Below are positions 53,401 to 62,621 of a stretch of DNA of 64,000 nt, piece after piece. The stretch is from assembly GCA_013388545.1 (NCBI GenBank), contig JACAFB010000010.1:62001-126000 (forward strand), read 5' to 3'. This stretch comes from Ignavibacteriaceae bacterium (GTDB lineage Bacteria > Bacteroidota > Ignavibacteria > Ignavibacteriales > Ignavibacteriaceae). Position numbers and translations under genes: made by a program. The number at the start of each line of letters is the position of its first letter. Position 1 is the first letter of the stretch. The notes beneath the pieces were generated by a model that saw only the letters and a program-made list of their open reading frames with translations, did no database searches and was not told where the DNA came from.

Positions 53401-54837
53401 TTGAAAAACTATTCAACTATTAATGAGAAAATTCAAAAACTGAGAGCGGGAGAAATCTCCCTGAAATCGAACGTTGAAGAGTTCCTTTTGAAAATCTCTC
53501 AAAACCAAAAACTAAATGCTTTTAATTTTGTATTTGAAGAAGAAGCACTAAAGAACGCTGAGATCGTCCAAGAAAAAATTAAAAACGGAAATTTTGGCAA
53601 AGCCGCCGGGGTAGTTGTTGCAATTAAAGATGTTCTATCACTCAAAGATCATCCTCTAACCTGTTCATCAAATATTCTTAAAAACTTCGAAGCTATTTAC
53701 ACAGCAACCGCTGTTCAAAAACTAATCGATGAAGACGCAATTATTATAGGAAAAACCAACTGCGATGAATTCGCAATGGGTTCATCTAATGAAAACTCGG
53801 CTTTCGGAAATGTTTTAAATCCCGTTGACAACCAAAGAGTACCAGGGGGTTCAAGCGGCGGTTCGGCTGTTGCAGTTGCTGCCGAACTTTGCGATGTTTC
53901 TCTTGGCACAGATACCGGTGGTTCAATCAGACAGCCTGCAGCGTTCTGTGGTATTTATGGACTAAAGCCAACTTACGGAAGGGTATCAAGATTTGGATTA
54001 ACAGCTTTCGCTTCTTCATTTGATTCTATTGGTCCGTTCACAAATAATGTTGAAGATGCAGCTTCGATACTCGAAATAATTTCAGGATATGATAAAAATG
54101 ATTCCACGTCTTCAAAAACTGCCGTTCCGGCTTATTCTGAAGTGCTAAAATTAAAACCCGGTTCATTAAAAATTGGAATAGCTGAAGAATATTTTGGTCA
54201 GGGTTTGTCCCCCGAAATTAAAGAGCAAATATTTTTAATTATTGAAAAATTAAAATTAGCCGGTTTTGAAATTAAAGAAATACACTTGCCGCATTCTGAA
54301 TATACTATCGCTGCTTATTATATATTAACTACGGCAGAAGCTTCTTCTAATCTTGCCAGATACGATGGTGCCAGATACGGTTACAGATCAAAAACTTTTT
54401 CTTCACTATCTGAAATGTATACAAACAGCCGCACTGAAGGCTTCGGGAAAGAAGTTAAGAGAAGAATTATGCTCGGGACTTATGTTCTTTCCTCAGGATA
54501 TTATGATGCTTACTACCGTAAAGCACAAAAGGTAAGGAGATTAATTAAAAACGATTTTGATGAGGTCTTTAAAACTGTCGATCTGATTCTTACTCCTACT
54601 TCACCAACAACGGCGTTCAAACTCGGTGAAAAGTCTGATAACCCTCTCGAAATGTATTTGAGTGATATTTACACAACCTCTGCGAATTTAGCTGGTATAC
54701 CGGGAATTAATATTCCAATTGCGAAAGACTCTGCTGGCTTACCAATCGGGATGCAGCTAATGGCAAATCTATTCGAGGAAGAAAAGCTTCTACAGTTAAG
54801 TTATTTTATTCAGAATGAACTCATCCGAAAAAGCTAA
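53401..54837 (+). CDS. gatA: Glutamyl/aspartyl-tRNA amidotransferase subunit A
   Basis: 478 residues of the amidase signature family. The catalytic Lys is in VVVAIKDVLSL near residue 78 and the Ser-Ser pair in PGGSSGGSAVAVAAE and GTDTGGSIRQPAAFCG near 152-180. The segment GLKPTYGRVSRFGL is typical of GatA. It makes Gln-tRNA(Gln) or Asn-tRNA(Asn) from the mischarged precursors. The start is TTG at 53401. gatB and gatC are absent from the window, so the complex is encoded at more than one locus. Confidence 0.94.
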   Translation: MKNYSTINEKIQKLRAGEISLKSNVEEFLLKISQNQKLNAFNFVFEEEALKNAEIVQEKIKNGNFGKAAGVVVAIKDVLSLKDHPLTCSSNILKNFEAIYTATAVQKLIDEDAIIIGKTNCDEFAMGSSNENSAFGNVLNPVDNQRVPGGSSGGSAVAVAAELCDVSLGTDTGGSIRQPAAFCGIYGLKPTYGRVSRFGLTAFASSFDSIGPFTNNVEDAASILEIISGYDKNDSTSSKTAVPAYSEVLKLKPGSLKIGIAEEYFGQGLSPEIKEQIFLIIEKLKLAGFEIKEIHLPHSEYTIAAYYILTTAEASSNLARYDGARYGYRSKTFSSLSEMYTNSRTEGFGKEVKRRIMLGTYVLSSGYYDAYYRKAQKVRRLIKNDFDEVFKTVDLILTPTSPTTAFKLGEKSDNPLEMYLSDIYTTSANLAGIPGINIPIAKDSAGLPIGMQLMANLFEEEKLLQLSYFIQNELIRKS

Positions 54838-55360
54838 GATCTCGAAAATAATCCTTAGAAACTGGACTAGAGAAGACTTTAACATAGTCAGAGATATTCT
54901 GATAAAAACCTGGAAAGCAGCCTACACATTTATTCCTGAAGAAGATTTAATATTTCATCTTGAAAAATTTTATAGCTTTAAAGAACTAAACAAAATGATT
55001 GAGGATATAAATATCCGGGGTATTATCGCTGAAGCTAATAAAAATCCTTCCGCTTTTATGAAATTATATATCGACAGGGGAAGTGATCGTTTTTATGTTT
55101 CATCGCTTTATGTTTTGCCTGAATATCAGGGTTACGGAATTGGGAATAAATTAATAAATACTGCTGAAAGAGAAGCCTCTCAAAATAATTTTGATAGAAT
55201 TTGGCTTGGAGTAATGAAATCAAACATAAAAACTCTGGAATGGTATAAAAAGTTGAACTTTATATTCATCGAAGAAGAACCCTTTACAGTGGGAAAAACT
55301 GTTGTTCAGCATTTAATCGGTTACAAGCTTATTGAGAGACAGGTTTCACCTTCAGAGTAA
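54815..55360 (+). CDS. GNAT family N-acetyltransferase
   Basis: 181 residues with the GNAT layout. FYVSSLYVLPEYQGYGIGNKL near residue 95 holds the acetyl-CoA binding motif (QGYGIG), followed by DRIWLGVMKSN and ALEWYKKLNFIFIEE-type end strands. The substrate is unknown; the family acetylates amines from antibiotics to protein N-termini. It overlaps the end of gatA by 23 bases, so the two are co-transcribed. It lies 47 bases before sucD. Confidence 0.9.
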   Translation: MNSSEKAKISKIILRNWTREDFNIVRDILIKTWKAAYTFIPEEDLIFHLEKFYSFKELNKMIEDINIRGIIAEANKNPSAFMKLYIDRGSDRFYVSSLYVLPEYQGYGIGNKLINTAEREASQNNFDRIWLGVMKSNIKTLEWYKKLNFIFIEEEPFTVGKTVVQHLIGYKLIERQVSPSE

Positions 55361-55407
55361 ATTCTTTATTTTAGCCTTCAATTTTATATTCTTTTAAGGA
55401 AAAGTTT

Positions 55408-56400
55408 ATGAGCATATTAGTCGATAAAAAAACCCGCCTGGTTGTTCAGGGAATTACCGGAAGCGAAGGTTCATTTCATACATCGCAGATGATTGAATAT
55501 GGAACGAAAGTAGTTGCAGGAGTAACTCCCGGAAAGGGCGGAACAGAAATAAATGGTGTTCCCGTTTATAATACTGTGGCAGAAGCAGTAAAAATTCAAA
55601 AAGCAAATACATCCGTAATTTTTGTGCCTCCTGCTTTTGCCGCTGATGCTATTCTGGAATCAGCAAATGCAGGAATAAAAGTTATTGTTTGTGTTACTGA
55701 AGGTATTCCTGCCAACGATATGATTAAAGTTTACAATGCAATAAAATCAAAAGATGTTGTTTTAATCGGACCTAATTGCCCTGGAATAATTTCTCCCGGC
55801 AAAGCCAAAATTGGAATAATGCCAGGATTCATTCATAAAAAAGGAACTATTGGGGTAGTCTCAAGGAGTGGAACATTAACTTACGAAGCAGTAAAACAAC
55901 TGACCGATGTTGGACTTGGTCAGTCTACCTGCATCGGAATTGGAGGTGATCCTGTAATTGGATCAAATTTTACAAAAATTATAAAATTGTTTAACGAAGA
56001 TCCTGAAACTGAAGGCATAGTAATGATTGGTGAAATAGGAGGTAGCGCCGAAGAAGAAGCAGCAGCTTTTATAAAAAAGAATGTTAAAAAACCGGTCGTA
56101 GGTTTTATTGCCGGAAGAACCGCACCTCCCGGCAGAAGAATGGGTCATGCGGGTGCAATTATTTCCGGGGGAAAAGGGACTGCAGCAGAAAAAATGGAGG
56201 CAATGAGAAAAGCAGGGATTAAAGTAGTCGACAGCCCCGCAGTAATTGGTGACGCTATGTTAAAAGAAATCCAAAAACTGAAATCAAAAAAAACGAAGAG
56301 ACCAGTTATTAAAAAATCCAAACCAACAGCAAAAAAAACTGTTAAAGTCATTCATAAGATTAAATCAACAAAAAAGAAACAGAATAAAAGGAAAAAATAA
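55408..56400 (+). CDS. sucD: Succinyl-CoA synthetase alpha subunit with lysine-rich tail
   Basis: 330 residues. The first roughly 290 are normal SucD. The CoA-binding start reads [39 protein letters not shown] lies near 122, and the phosphohistidine is in [15 protein letters not shown] near 250. It catalyses succinyl-CoA to succinate with nucleotide triphosphate formation. The last 41 residues are an extension: 19 Lys and 2 Arg, resembling histone-H1-like tails. This is unusual for SucD. sucC is not adjacent. AAGGAAA lies upstream of the ATG. Confidence 0.92.
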   Translation: MSILVDKKTRLVVQGITGSEGSFHTSQMIEYGTKVVAGVTPGKGGTEINGVPVYNTVAEAVKIQKANTSVIFVPPAFAADAILESANAGIKVIVCVTEGIPANDMIKVYNAIKSKDVVLIGPNCPGIISPGKAKIGIMPGFIHKKGTIGVVSRSGTLTYEAVKQLTDVGLGQSTCIGIGGDPVIGSNFTKIIKLFNEDPETEGIVMIGEIGGSAEEEAAAFIKKNVKKPVVGFIAGRTAPPGRRMGHAGAIISGGKGTAAEKMEAMRKAGIKVVDSPAVIGDAMLKEIQKLKSKKTKRPVIKKSKPTAKKTVKVIHKIKSTKKKQNKRKK

Positions 56401-56413
56401 TCAGGAGATAACT

Positions 56414-56839
56414 TTGGGAAACAAAACCTTAGCAATAATTAAACCGGACGCGGTAGGTGATAAAAATACCGGGAAGATTATAGATATGATTCTTGAGGCT
56501 GGTTTTATAATAAATGCAATGAAAATGATTCATCTTACAAAATCATCCGCTCAGGGGTTTTATGCTGTACATCGCGAGCGTGCTTTTTTTAATGAGTTGG
56601 TAGATTACATGACCTCTGGTCCCTGTGTACCAATAGCACTTGAGCGGGATAACGCAGTTGAAGAATTCAGAAAGTTAATCGGAGCCACTGATCCGGCTAA
56701 AGCAGCTGAAGGAACTATCAGAAAACTTTTTGCGAAAAATATCCAGTTCAATGCGGTTCATGGTTCAGACTCAGATGAAAACGCTGTGAAAGAAATTTCA
56801 CATTTCTTCTCAAACGATGAGCTAATTAACATAAAGTAA
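56414..56839 (+). CDS. ndk: Nucleoside diphosphate kinase
   Basis: 141 residues, the usual size. KTLAIIKPDAVGDKNTGKII is the start motif and the active His is in NAVHGSDSDENAVKEISHFF near residue 118. It equalises nucleoside triphosphates, including those formed by SucCD. The start is TTG, supported by AGGAGA 5 bases upstream. It follows sucD by 13 bases and ends in a terminator at 56845. Confidence 0.97.
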   Translation: MGNKTLAIIKPDAVGDKNTGKIIDMILEAGFIINAMKMIHLTKSSAQGFYAVHRERAFFNELVDYMTSGPCVPIALERDNAVEEFRKLIGATDPAKAAEGTIRKLFAKNIQFNAVHGSDSDENAVKEISHFFSNDELINIK

Positions 56840-56844
56840 TTTCC

Positions 56845-56872
56845 GGGACGGCAAATCTCCGTCCCTTTTTTT
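56845..56872 (+). terminator. Rho-independent terminator after ndk
   Basis: Perfect 7-bp stem GGGACGG/CCGTCCC with a 7-base loop, then seven T. It starts 6 bases after the ndk stop and lies just before namZ, whose ATG is at 56880. Confidence 0.9.
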
Positions 56873-56879
56873 CTCTCCT

Positions 56880-58088
56880 ATGCTTAAATATTTATTCATT
56901 TTTATTCTGATTGTTTTTTCAACTAAAGCTCAACAGAAAAACTCAAATAACTACTTTCTCAGTGGAGCTGAAGTTCTTATTGAAAAGCATCTTCATTCGA
57001 TTGAAAATAAACGAATCGGGGTTGTTTGCAATCATTCTTCACTCTTAAGTAATTCAGTTCATTTGGTTGATTGGTTATCAGCCAACAAAAAAATAAAAAT
57101 CACGGCGCTATTCACTCCTGAGCACGGTATCGGAGGTAGTTATGCAGCCGGAGAAAAAGTAAATGATTCGGTTGATCTTAAAAGCGGAATCCCGATTTTT
57201 TCCTTATATGGAAAGAATATAAAACCAACCAAAACAATGCTTCAGGATATTGACATAATTATCTTTGATATTCAGGATGTTGGAGCAAGATTCTACACCT
57301 ACATTTCAACTTTGTATTATGTTCTTCAAGCTGCAGCAGAAAATGACATTCCGGTTGTAGTTCTTGATAGACCTAATCTCATAAACGGCGATAAGATTGA
57401 GGGACCACTTCTTGAAGAAGAGCTCCTTTCATTTGTTGGGGTTGCCAAAATTCCCATCCGGTATGGAATGACAATTGGCGAGCTTGCATATCTCTTTGTC
57501 GGCGAAAATTTAATTCATACAACGATGCAAACTGATCTGACAGTAATTAAACTTGAGAACTGGGAAAGAGAAAAATATTATGATGAATATTCCAACCTCT
57601 TTATTCCTCCTTCCCCAAACATACCGGATATTGAAACTGCCATAGCCTACAGCGGAAATTGCCTGATTGAAGGAACTAATATTTCAGAAGGAAGAGGAAC
57701 AGATTATCCATTCCTTGTAATTGGAGCTCCATTCATTGATAACAAATTATTGTTGAATGATCTGAACTTTAAACTATCAGGAGCAAAACTTGAGGATTAT
57801 GAATTTATCCCTAAAACGATTGAAGGGAAAGCAATAAATCCAAAATATGAAAATCAGGTTTGCAAAGGATTGAAACTGACTATAACGGACAGAGAGAGTT
57901 TCGTCCCGTTAAAATTTACCTTAGAACTTATAAGTTCCTTAATTAAATTGTATCCCGAAAAATTTAAGTTCAATGAAACCGCTTTTGATAAGCTTGCCGG
58001 AACAGAGTCAATCAGGAAAATGCTTCTGATGAAAATTCCCGCAGACGAAATAATAAAAGCTGGCAGCCGGATATTAATCAGTTTTTAA
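56880..58088 (+). CDS. namZ: Exo-beta-N-acetylmuramidase NamZ family (DUF1343)
   Basis: 402 residues: a signal peptide (about 1-17, ending STKAQ), then the NamZ domain. Visible motifs are RIGVVCNHSSLL near residue 40, LFTPEHGIGGSYAAGEKV near 76, IFDIQDVGARFYTYISTL near 125, VLDRPNLINGDKIEGPLL near 155 and NISEGRGTDYPFLVIGAPF near 268. Family members release N-acetylmuramic acid from peptidoglycan fragment ends. It probably acts in the periplasm in wall recycling. It starts 8 bases after the ndk terminator, so it needs its own promoter or read-through. Confidence 0.9.
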   Translation: MLKYLFIFILIVFSTKAQQKNSNNYFLSGAEVLIEKHLHSIENKRIGVVCNHSSLLSNSVHLVDWLSANKKIKITALFTPEHGIGGSYAAGEKVNDSVDLKSGIPIFSLYGKNIKPTKTMLQDIDIIIFDIQDVGARFYTYISTLYYVLQAAAENDIPVVVLDRPNLINGDKIEGPLLEEELLSFVGVAKIPIRYGMTIGELAYLFVGENLIHTTMQTDLTVIKLENWEREKYYDEYSNLFIPPSPNIPDIETAIAYSGNCLIEGTNISEGRGTDYPFLVIGAPFIDNKLLLNDLNFKLSGAKLEDYEFIPKTIEGKAINPKYENQVCKGLKLTITDRESFVPLKFTLELISSLIKLYPEKFKFNETAFDKLAGTESIRKMLLMKIPADEIIKAGSRILISF

Positions 58089-58126
58089 TTACTAGAAATA
58101 AATACTTACTTTATTAAGAGGATAAA

Positions 58127-59176
58127 ATGACAAAAAAATTATTTGCGGCATTATTATTAGCATTTGTTTTAGTTAGCTGCGGTGACAAAAAAGATGAACA
58201 GAAACCTGATAAAAGTCAGTTTGAATATGACAGCACTGCAATAAAAACAACTACAGCCAGTGATGTTAACCAACCTTTTTTGTTCAGATATAATTTTGAA
58301 AAAGGAAAAACTTACAAGTATCGTTTAACAACAATTTCTGAGACAAGTCAGGATATAAAAGCTGACACAAATATCATTAATAAATTCACTCAAACAATTG
58401 TTTACCTGATTGACATTACTCCTACTGAAATTGATAAAGACAGCGTGTTTGAATTGTCCGTTAACTTCAGACACGTAAAGTTAGATGCAAAGGTTAATAA
58501 CGAAAATGTAAATTATCTTTCCGGAAATTTGAAAGATTCAACGGATGAATTAAAATTTGCTGAGTATGAATCGCTGGTAAACAATCCCTTTAATATCAGG
58601 CTTACCAACAACGGCGAACTACTTGAAGTTTATAAGAGTGATAAGATTTCAAATAAATTTCTTGAACTCAGAAAAATGGCAGATTCATTAAATGCAGATG
58701 ATAAGATCAGATTCAAAAACGAAATCACTGAAGGGCTCCTCAAACCCCTGATGATGCAGATATTCAGAAAATGGCCCAATGGGAAAGTTGCAAAAGATTC
58801 AACCTGGAATCAGGCTCAACCCCCAACGCAACTGCTTGTTTTCAGAATGGATTACAACAGTATTTATAAAATAAATAATATTGAAATGATGAAAGATGAG
58901 CGTCTTGCTGTTATTGATGGAACAATGGATTCAAAAGTTACAGGTGATACAAAACTTAACGACAGAGGTATTAAATATGAGTTTAATAAACCTGTCGCAA
59001 TTGCTGGTGGAAGGATTTATTACAACCTGGACAAGGGACTAATTCAAAAATCTAAAACAAGCACAACCCTTGAGATGTTTTATAAAATGGAAATACCCGC
59101 TCCTAATGGAGTTCAGAAAGGCTCAAAGAAAGAAGTAGTTAAAAACACTAACATTGTTGAATTTTTAGGGAGCTGA
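58127..59176 (+). CDS. Hypothetical lipoprotein (DUF6263-like)
   Basis: 349 residues. A lipoprotein signal ends at VLVSC near residue 18, followed by a Lys/Asp-rich spacer. The mature part is beta-rich and contains FLFRYNFEKGKTYKYRLTT near 50 and IRLTNNGELLEVYKS near 165, which resemble DUF6263-type proteins by eye. It ends in VVKNTNIVEFLGS. Function unknown. An AAGAGG ribosome-binding site precedes the ATG. It ends 10 bases before a long inverted repeat that serves as a terminator. Confidence 0.6.
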   Translation: MTKKLFAALLLAFVLVSCGDKKDEQKPDKSQFEYDSTAIKTTTASDVNQPFLFRYNFEKGKTYKYRLTTISETSQDIKADTNIINKFTQTIVYLIDITPTEIDKDSVFELSVNFRHVKLDAKVNNENVNYLSGNLKDSTDELKFAEYESLVNNPFNIRLTNNGELLEVYKSDKISNKFLELRKMADSLNADDKIRFKNEITEGLLKPLMMQIFRKWPNGKVAKDSTWNQAQPPTQLLVFRMDYNSIYKINNIEMMKDERLAVIDGTMDSKVTGDTKLNDRGIKYEFNKPVAIAGGRIYYNLDKGLIQKSKTSTTLEMFYKMEIPAPNGVQKGSKKEVVKNTNIVEFLGS

Positions 59177-59186
59177 CAACAATAGT

Positions 59187-59233
59187 AAAGGTTGTCTGAT
59201 GAAACCATTTTTATCTTTTATCAGACAACCTTT
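59187..59233. terminator. Long inverted repeat between convergent genes
   Basis: AAAGGTTGTCTGAT (59187-59200) is perfectly complementary to ATCAGACAACCTTT (59220-59233), with a 19-base loop. It lies between the plus-strand lipoprotein (stop 59176) and the minus-strand gene ending at 59241. A TTTT follows on the plus strand. Its position suits a bidirectional terminator. Confidence 0.75.
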
Positions 59234-59240
59234 TCAAAAT

Positions 59241-59567
59241 CTATTTGATCTGCCTGACAACCACTTTTATACCCTCAACTTTGATCACCTTGATTTTAAT
59301 TCCTTTTTCAAGAAATTCAGATTCAGCAATTACATCAATTTTATTTCCATCAAACTCGGCTGTACCTGCAGGTCTTAACACAGTTAAAGTTATTCCTTCT
59401 TTACCCATTAATTCATTCAACTGAGGATTTGAGGTAAAGCCTTCGTTTTTACTGGTTGATTCCGATAGAATAAGCTTATTAAGCAATTTAATTCTTGAAA
59501 GATTATTAATAACTAAATAAATAATCAAGACAAGAGCAATTAAAGATATAACTGTTAGAAGTATCAT
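59241..59567 (-). CDS. Stand-alone NfeD C-terminal (OB-fold) membrane protein
   Basis: 108 residues: one membrane helix at about 3-24, then an OB-fold-like domain (SNPQLNELMGKEGITLTVLR, PAGTAEFDGNKIDVIAESEF, KVIKVEGIKVVVRQ). It closely matches the C-terminus of the full NfeD protein encoded immediately upstream (59583-60905). It may be an internal duplication in which only the last helix and OB domain were copied. Stand-alone NfeD domains usually partner stomatin-like proteins, none of which is seen here. Confidence 0.85.
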   Translation of the reverse strand: MILLTVISLIALVLIIYLVINNLSRIKLLNKLILSESTSKNEGFTSNPQLNELMGKEGITLTVLRPAGTAEFDGNKIDVIAESEFLEKGIKIKVIKVEGIKVVVRQIK

Positions 59568-59582
59568 AAGTATAAATTATAA

Positions 59583-60905
59583 TTAATGTTCTTCTTTATC
59601 TTTTAATACAACAACTCTGATTCCTTCAACCTTAACAACTTTAATTTTTGTACCATTAGGAATGTACTCATTATCAGCAACCACGTCGATTTTTTTCCCT
59701 TCGATCTCAGCAATACCGGCAGGTCTCAAAGTAGTTAAGGCAATTCCTGTCTTTCCAATCAGTTCATTTGACTGAGGATTTGAAAGAAATCCCAATTCTG
59801 TTTTTTCCGAATCGGCAAGTACAAATTTGTTGAACATTCTTGTTTTTGGCAGAAATTTCGCTAAAAGGAAAATCAAAACTATTGCTGTTACCAATGACAC
59901 AGAAAGCTGAACAATCGCCATTGAAATAGATTCAGTATTTATGAAAGGTTTGCTGCCAATCAGCGCCAGAAAGATAGAACCAAGGACTAAAATTATACCT
60001 GCTATTCCCGGAATGCCGAAACCCGGTATTAAAAATATTTCAGCAGCAATTAAAATAATGCCGCTAATAAACAAAATTATTTCAATTACCGAGGCAAGTT
60101 GAAGGATGTATGCAGAACCAAAAAACAAAGCCAGAGCAATTAGTCCCAATGTTCCGGCAGCTCCCCAGCCCGGAGCTTTAATTTCTGCCAGTAAACCAAA
60201 AAAGCCAATCATTATTAAAAGAGAGGATACAATGGGATTATTCAAAAATCTCACAACATCCTCGGCCCAGTTTGATCGAATATCAACAACCTGAGCGTTT
60301 TGCAAATTCAGGTATGAAAGAACTTCATCGGTATTATTAAGTATTGTATCAGCAACGTCATATTTCACTGCTTCTTCGGAGGTCAGAGTAATAAGAGTAG
60401 TACTGTCATCAATTCCTTCAACAACTATTCTTTCATCAACCATTCCTTCGGCAATTTTTGTCGGTCTGCCCCGTCTTTCGGCAGTAGATCTCATTTCAGA
60501 TCTCATATATGACTGGTATTTTTCGCCAACCTTTTCACCTGTCTGGTCAACAACGGTAGCAGCACCGATCGAACTACCCGGCACCATAATGATGTAGTTA
60601 CAGGAGAGAGAGATAAGTGCGCCAGCAGAAATCGCACGGTTATTAATGAATGCAATTGTTTTTACTTTTGATGAGAGAATAGCATCTTTAATCTGAGTTG
60701 CGGCATCAACCCTTCCGCCAAAGGTGTTAACCTTGAATATAATGGCATCAGCATTATCTTTTTCCGCTTCAGATATAACCCTGGTGATGTAAGGTGCAAG
60801 TCCTAAGTCGATTTCATCTTCTATGTATCCGAGATAAACAAGCCGGGATTGAGCATTCAGAACCAGTGTAAAAATCGTGATAATAATTGTTATGAGCTTG
60901 TACAT
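59583..60905 (-). CDS. nfeD: NfeD-type membrane serine protease
   Basis: 440 residues: a signal peptide (about 1-19), a ClpP-like protease domain (about 20-210, with FGGRVDAATQIKDAIL near 63, INNRAISAGALISLS near 88 holding the Ser, and VVDQTGEKVGEKY near 117), four or five membrane helices (about 230-360) and a C-terminal OB domain (about 375-440). Such proteins cleave stomatin-like partners and act in membrane quality control. It is followed by a duplicate of its C-terminal domain 15 bases later. Confidence 0.9.
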   Translation of the reverse strand: MYKLITIIITIFTLVLNAQSRLVYLGYIEDEIDLGLAPYITRVISEAEKDNADAIIFKVNTFGGRVDAATQIKDAILSSKVKTIAFINNRAISAGALISLSCNYIIMVPGSSIGAATVVDQTGEKVGEKYQSYMRSEMRSTAERRGRPTKIAEGMVDERIVVEGIDDSTTLITLTSEEAVKYDVADTILNNTDEVLSYLNLQNAQVVDIRSNWAEDVVRFLNNPIVSSLLIMIGFFGLLAEIKAPGWGAAGTLGLIALALFFGSAYILQLASVIEIILFISGIILIAAEIFLIPGFGIPGIAGIILVLGSIFLALIGSKPFINTESISMAIVQLSVSLVTAIVLIFLLAKFLPKTRMFNKFVLADSEKTELGFLSNPQSNELIGKTGIALTTLRPAGIAEIEGKKIDVVADNEYIPNGTKIKVVKVEGIRVVVLKDKEEH

Positions 60906-61064
60906 TTCTCTTTGGCCTTTTCTATCAAATAATTCACCTTATGAAAAATAATAAAAATAATCTACCCGATCGCCATCAATTATTAAGTTCATAATTGATT
61001 TCAATAAGTTTTTAGGACAGCCTTAAGATGTAGAAATTATTATTAAAGATTTATTAGCCGGAAA

Positions 61065-62261
61065 CTACTGAAGAATTATATGGCCAAGTTTATCGCGTTT
61101 TGTTTTAAGATAGCGTTCGTTGATTTCATTGGGTGAGATTTCAATTGGCACTCTTTCAACAATTTCAAGATCATATCCTTTAAGTCCAACGATCTTTTTA
61201 GGATTATTTGTCAGCAGTTTTATTTTTCTAACGCCAAGGTCAAGTAAAATCTGTGCTCCAATTCCATAATCCCTTAAGTCCGGTTTGAAACCAAGTGCTT
61301 CATTTGCTTCAACGGTATCCTTGCCTTCATCCTGAAGTTTATATGCCAGAATTTTATTAGCCAAACCAATTCCTCTCCCTTCCTGCCGCATGTAGACAAG
61401 CACACCCGAACCATTTTTCTCAATCATCGCAAGTGAAGTATTTAATTGATCATTGCAATCGCATCGTAATGAGTGGAACACATCCCCTGTTAAACATTCT
61501 GAATGAACCCGAACCAGTACAGGTTGATCAGATTTTATTTCACCTTTGACAAGAGCAATCTGCTTTTTGCCGTCAAGAAGATTTTTATACAAATGAAGTC
61601 TAAAATTACCAAGCTTTGTTGGGAAATGAATATCGGTTAACTTTTCAATTAATTTTTCCGTTTTCAAACGGAAATGAATCAGATCTTTAACTGTAAGAAT
61701 CTTCAGATTAAATTTCTTTGCAATTTCAATTAACTGCGGAACCCGAGCCATTTCCCCGTTCTCTTTAAGTATTTCGCAAAGAACTCCGGCAGGTTCAAGT
61801 TTAGCAAGCCTGCAAATATCAACTGCGGCTTCTGTATGTCCTGCTCTTCTCAACACACCTTCATCAAATGCACGCAGCGGAAAAATATGACCGGGTCGTG
61901 CAAAATCTTCAGGTTTGGACTTCGGGTCAATAAGTTTTTTTATTGTGTGTGCACGATCAGAGGCTGAAATTCCTGTAGTTGTTCCCTCAATTGCATCAAC
62001 TGTAACTGTAAACTGAGTACCGTGCAATGCTGAATTTGCTTCAACCATTAGCGGAAGTTTAAGTTCATCAAGTTTTTTACCGCTTAAAGCAACACATAAC
62101 ATTCCTCTGCCGTTAGTAACCATAAAATTCACTATATCGGGATTGACATATTCAGCCGCACAGATAAAATCCCCTTCGTTTTCGCGGTCTTCGTCATCAA
62201 CAACGATGATAACTTTGCCAAGCTTTATTTGTTCAATTGCTTCTTCTACACTACAGAACAT
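61065..62261 (-). CDS. ribBA: Bifunctional 3,4-dihydroxy-2-butanone-4-phosphate synthase / GTP cyclohydrolase II
   Basis: 398 residues. The RibB domain covers about 1-200 ([20 protein letters not shown] near 18, [10 protein letters not shown]-type sequence near 52, [16 protein letters not shown] near 135). The RibA domain covers about 205-398, with zinc ligands in [16 protein letters not shown] near 250 and [14 protein letters not shown] near 290. It supplies both precursors of riboflavin. The 36-base gap to yajC is too short for an FMN riboswitch. About 160 bases without a gene or hairpin follow its 3' end. Confidence 0.97.
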   Translation of the reverse strand: MFCSVEEAIEQIKLGKVIIVVDDEDRENEGDFICAAEYVNPDIVNFMVTNGRGMLCVALSGKKLDELKLPLMVEANSALHGTQFTVTVDAIEGTTTGISASDRAHTIKKLIDPKSKPEDFARPGHIFPLRAFDEGVLRRAGHTEAAVDICRLAKLEPAGVLCEILKENGEMARVPQLIEIAKKFNLKILTVKDLIHFRLKTEKLIEKLTDIHFPTKLGNFRLHLYKNLLDGKKQIALVKGEIKSDQPVLVRVHSECLTGDVFHSLRCDCNDQLNTSLAMIEKNGSGVLVYMRQEGRGIGLANKILAYKLQDEGKDTVEANEALGFKPDLRDYGIGAQILLDLGVRKIKLLTNNPKKIVGLKGYDLEIVERVPIEISPNEINERYLKTKRDKLGHIILQ

Positions 62262-62297
62262 AATTAAATTTGTTTAATGATTATTCATTGATAAAAA

Positions 62298-62621
62298 TTA
62301 AGAAGCTGCTTTCTTTTCAAGCACAATGTTTATGGCACTTCTTTCAACTTTAACTTTTACGTTATCAGCAATTTGCAAAAGGACAGATTTATCTTCAATA
62401 CCGGCGATTGTTCCGTGAATTCCGCCGCTTGTAACTACTTTATCACCCTTCTCAAGTGCTGCAAGCATCTTATCACGTTCTTTTGCTCTTTTTTGCTGAG
62501 GTCTGATTATCATAAAATAAAATATTAAAAAGATAGCCGCAAACATTATTATAGTGCTCATTAGTTGAGCTCCGCCGCCATTTCCGCTAGCAGGCTGACC
62601 AAATGCTAATAATAGTTCCAA
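62298..62621 (-). CDS. yajC: Preprotein translocase accessory subunit YajC
   Basis: 107 residues: one membrane helix at about 20-40 (STIIMFAAIFLIFYFMIIRP), then QQKRAKERDKMLAALEKGDK and VVTSGGIHGTIAGIEDKSVL, the YajC signature. It associates with SecDF. It abuts tgt at 62622. The tgt-yajC order is a conserved pairing in many bacteria. Confidence 0.95.
   Translation of the reverse strand: MELLLAFGQPASGNGGGAQLMSTIIMFAAIFLIFYFMIIRPQQKRAKERDKMLAALEKGDKVVTSGGIHGTIAGIEDKSVLLQIADNVKVKVERSAINIVLEKKAAS

Noticed and set aside
61020-62300. FMN riboswitch upstream of ribBA
   Set aside because: The leader between yajC and ribBA is only 36 bases, too short for the aptamer, and no RFN-like helices were seen.
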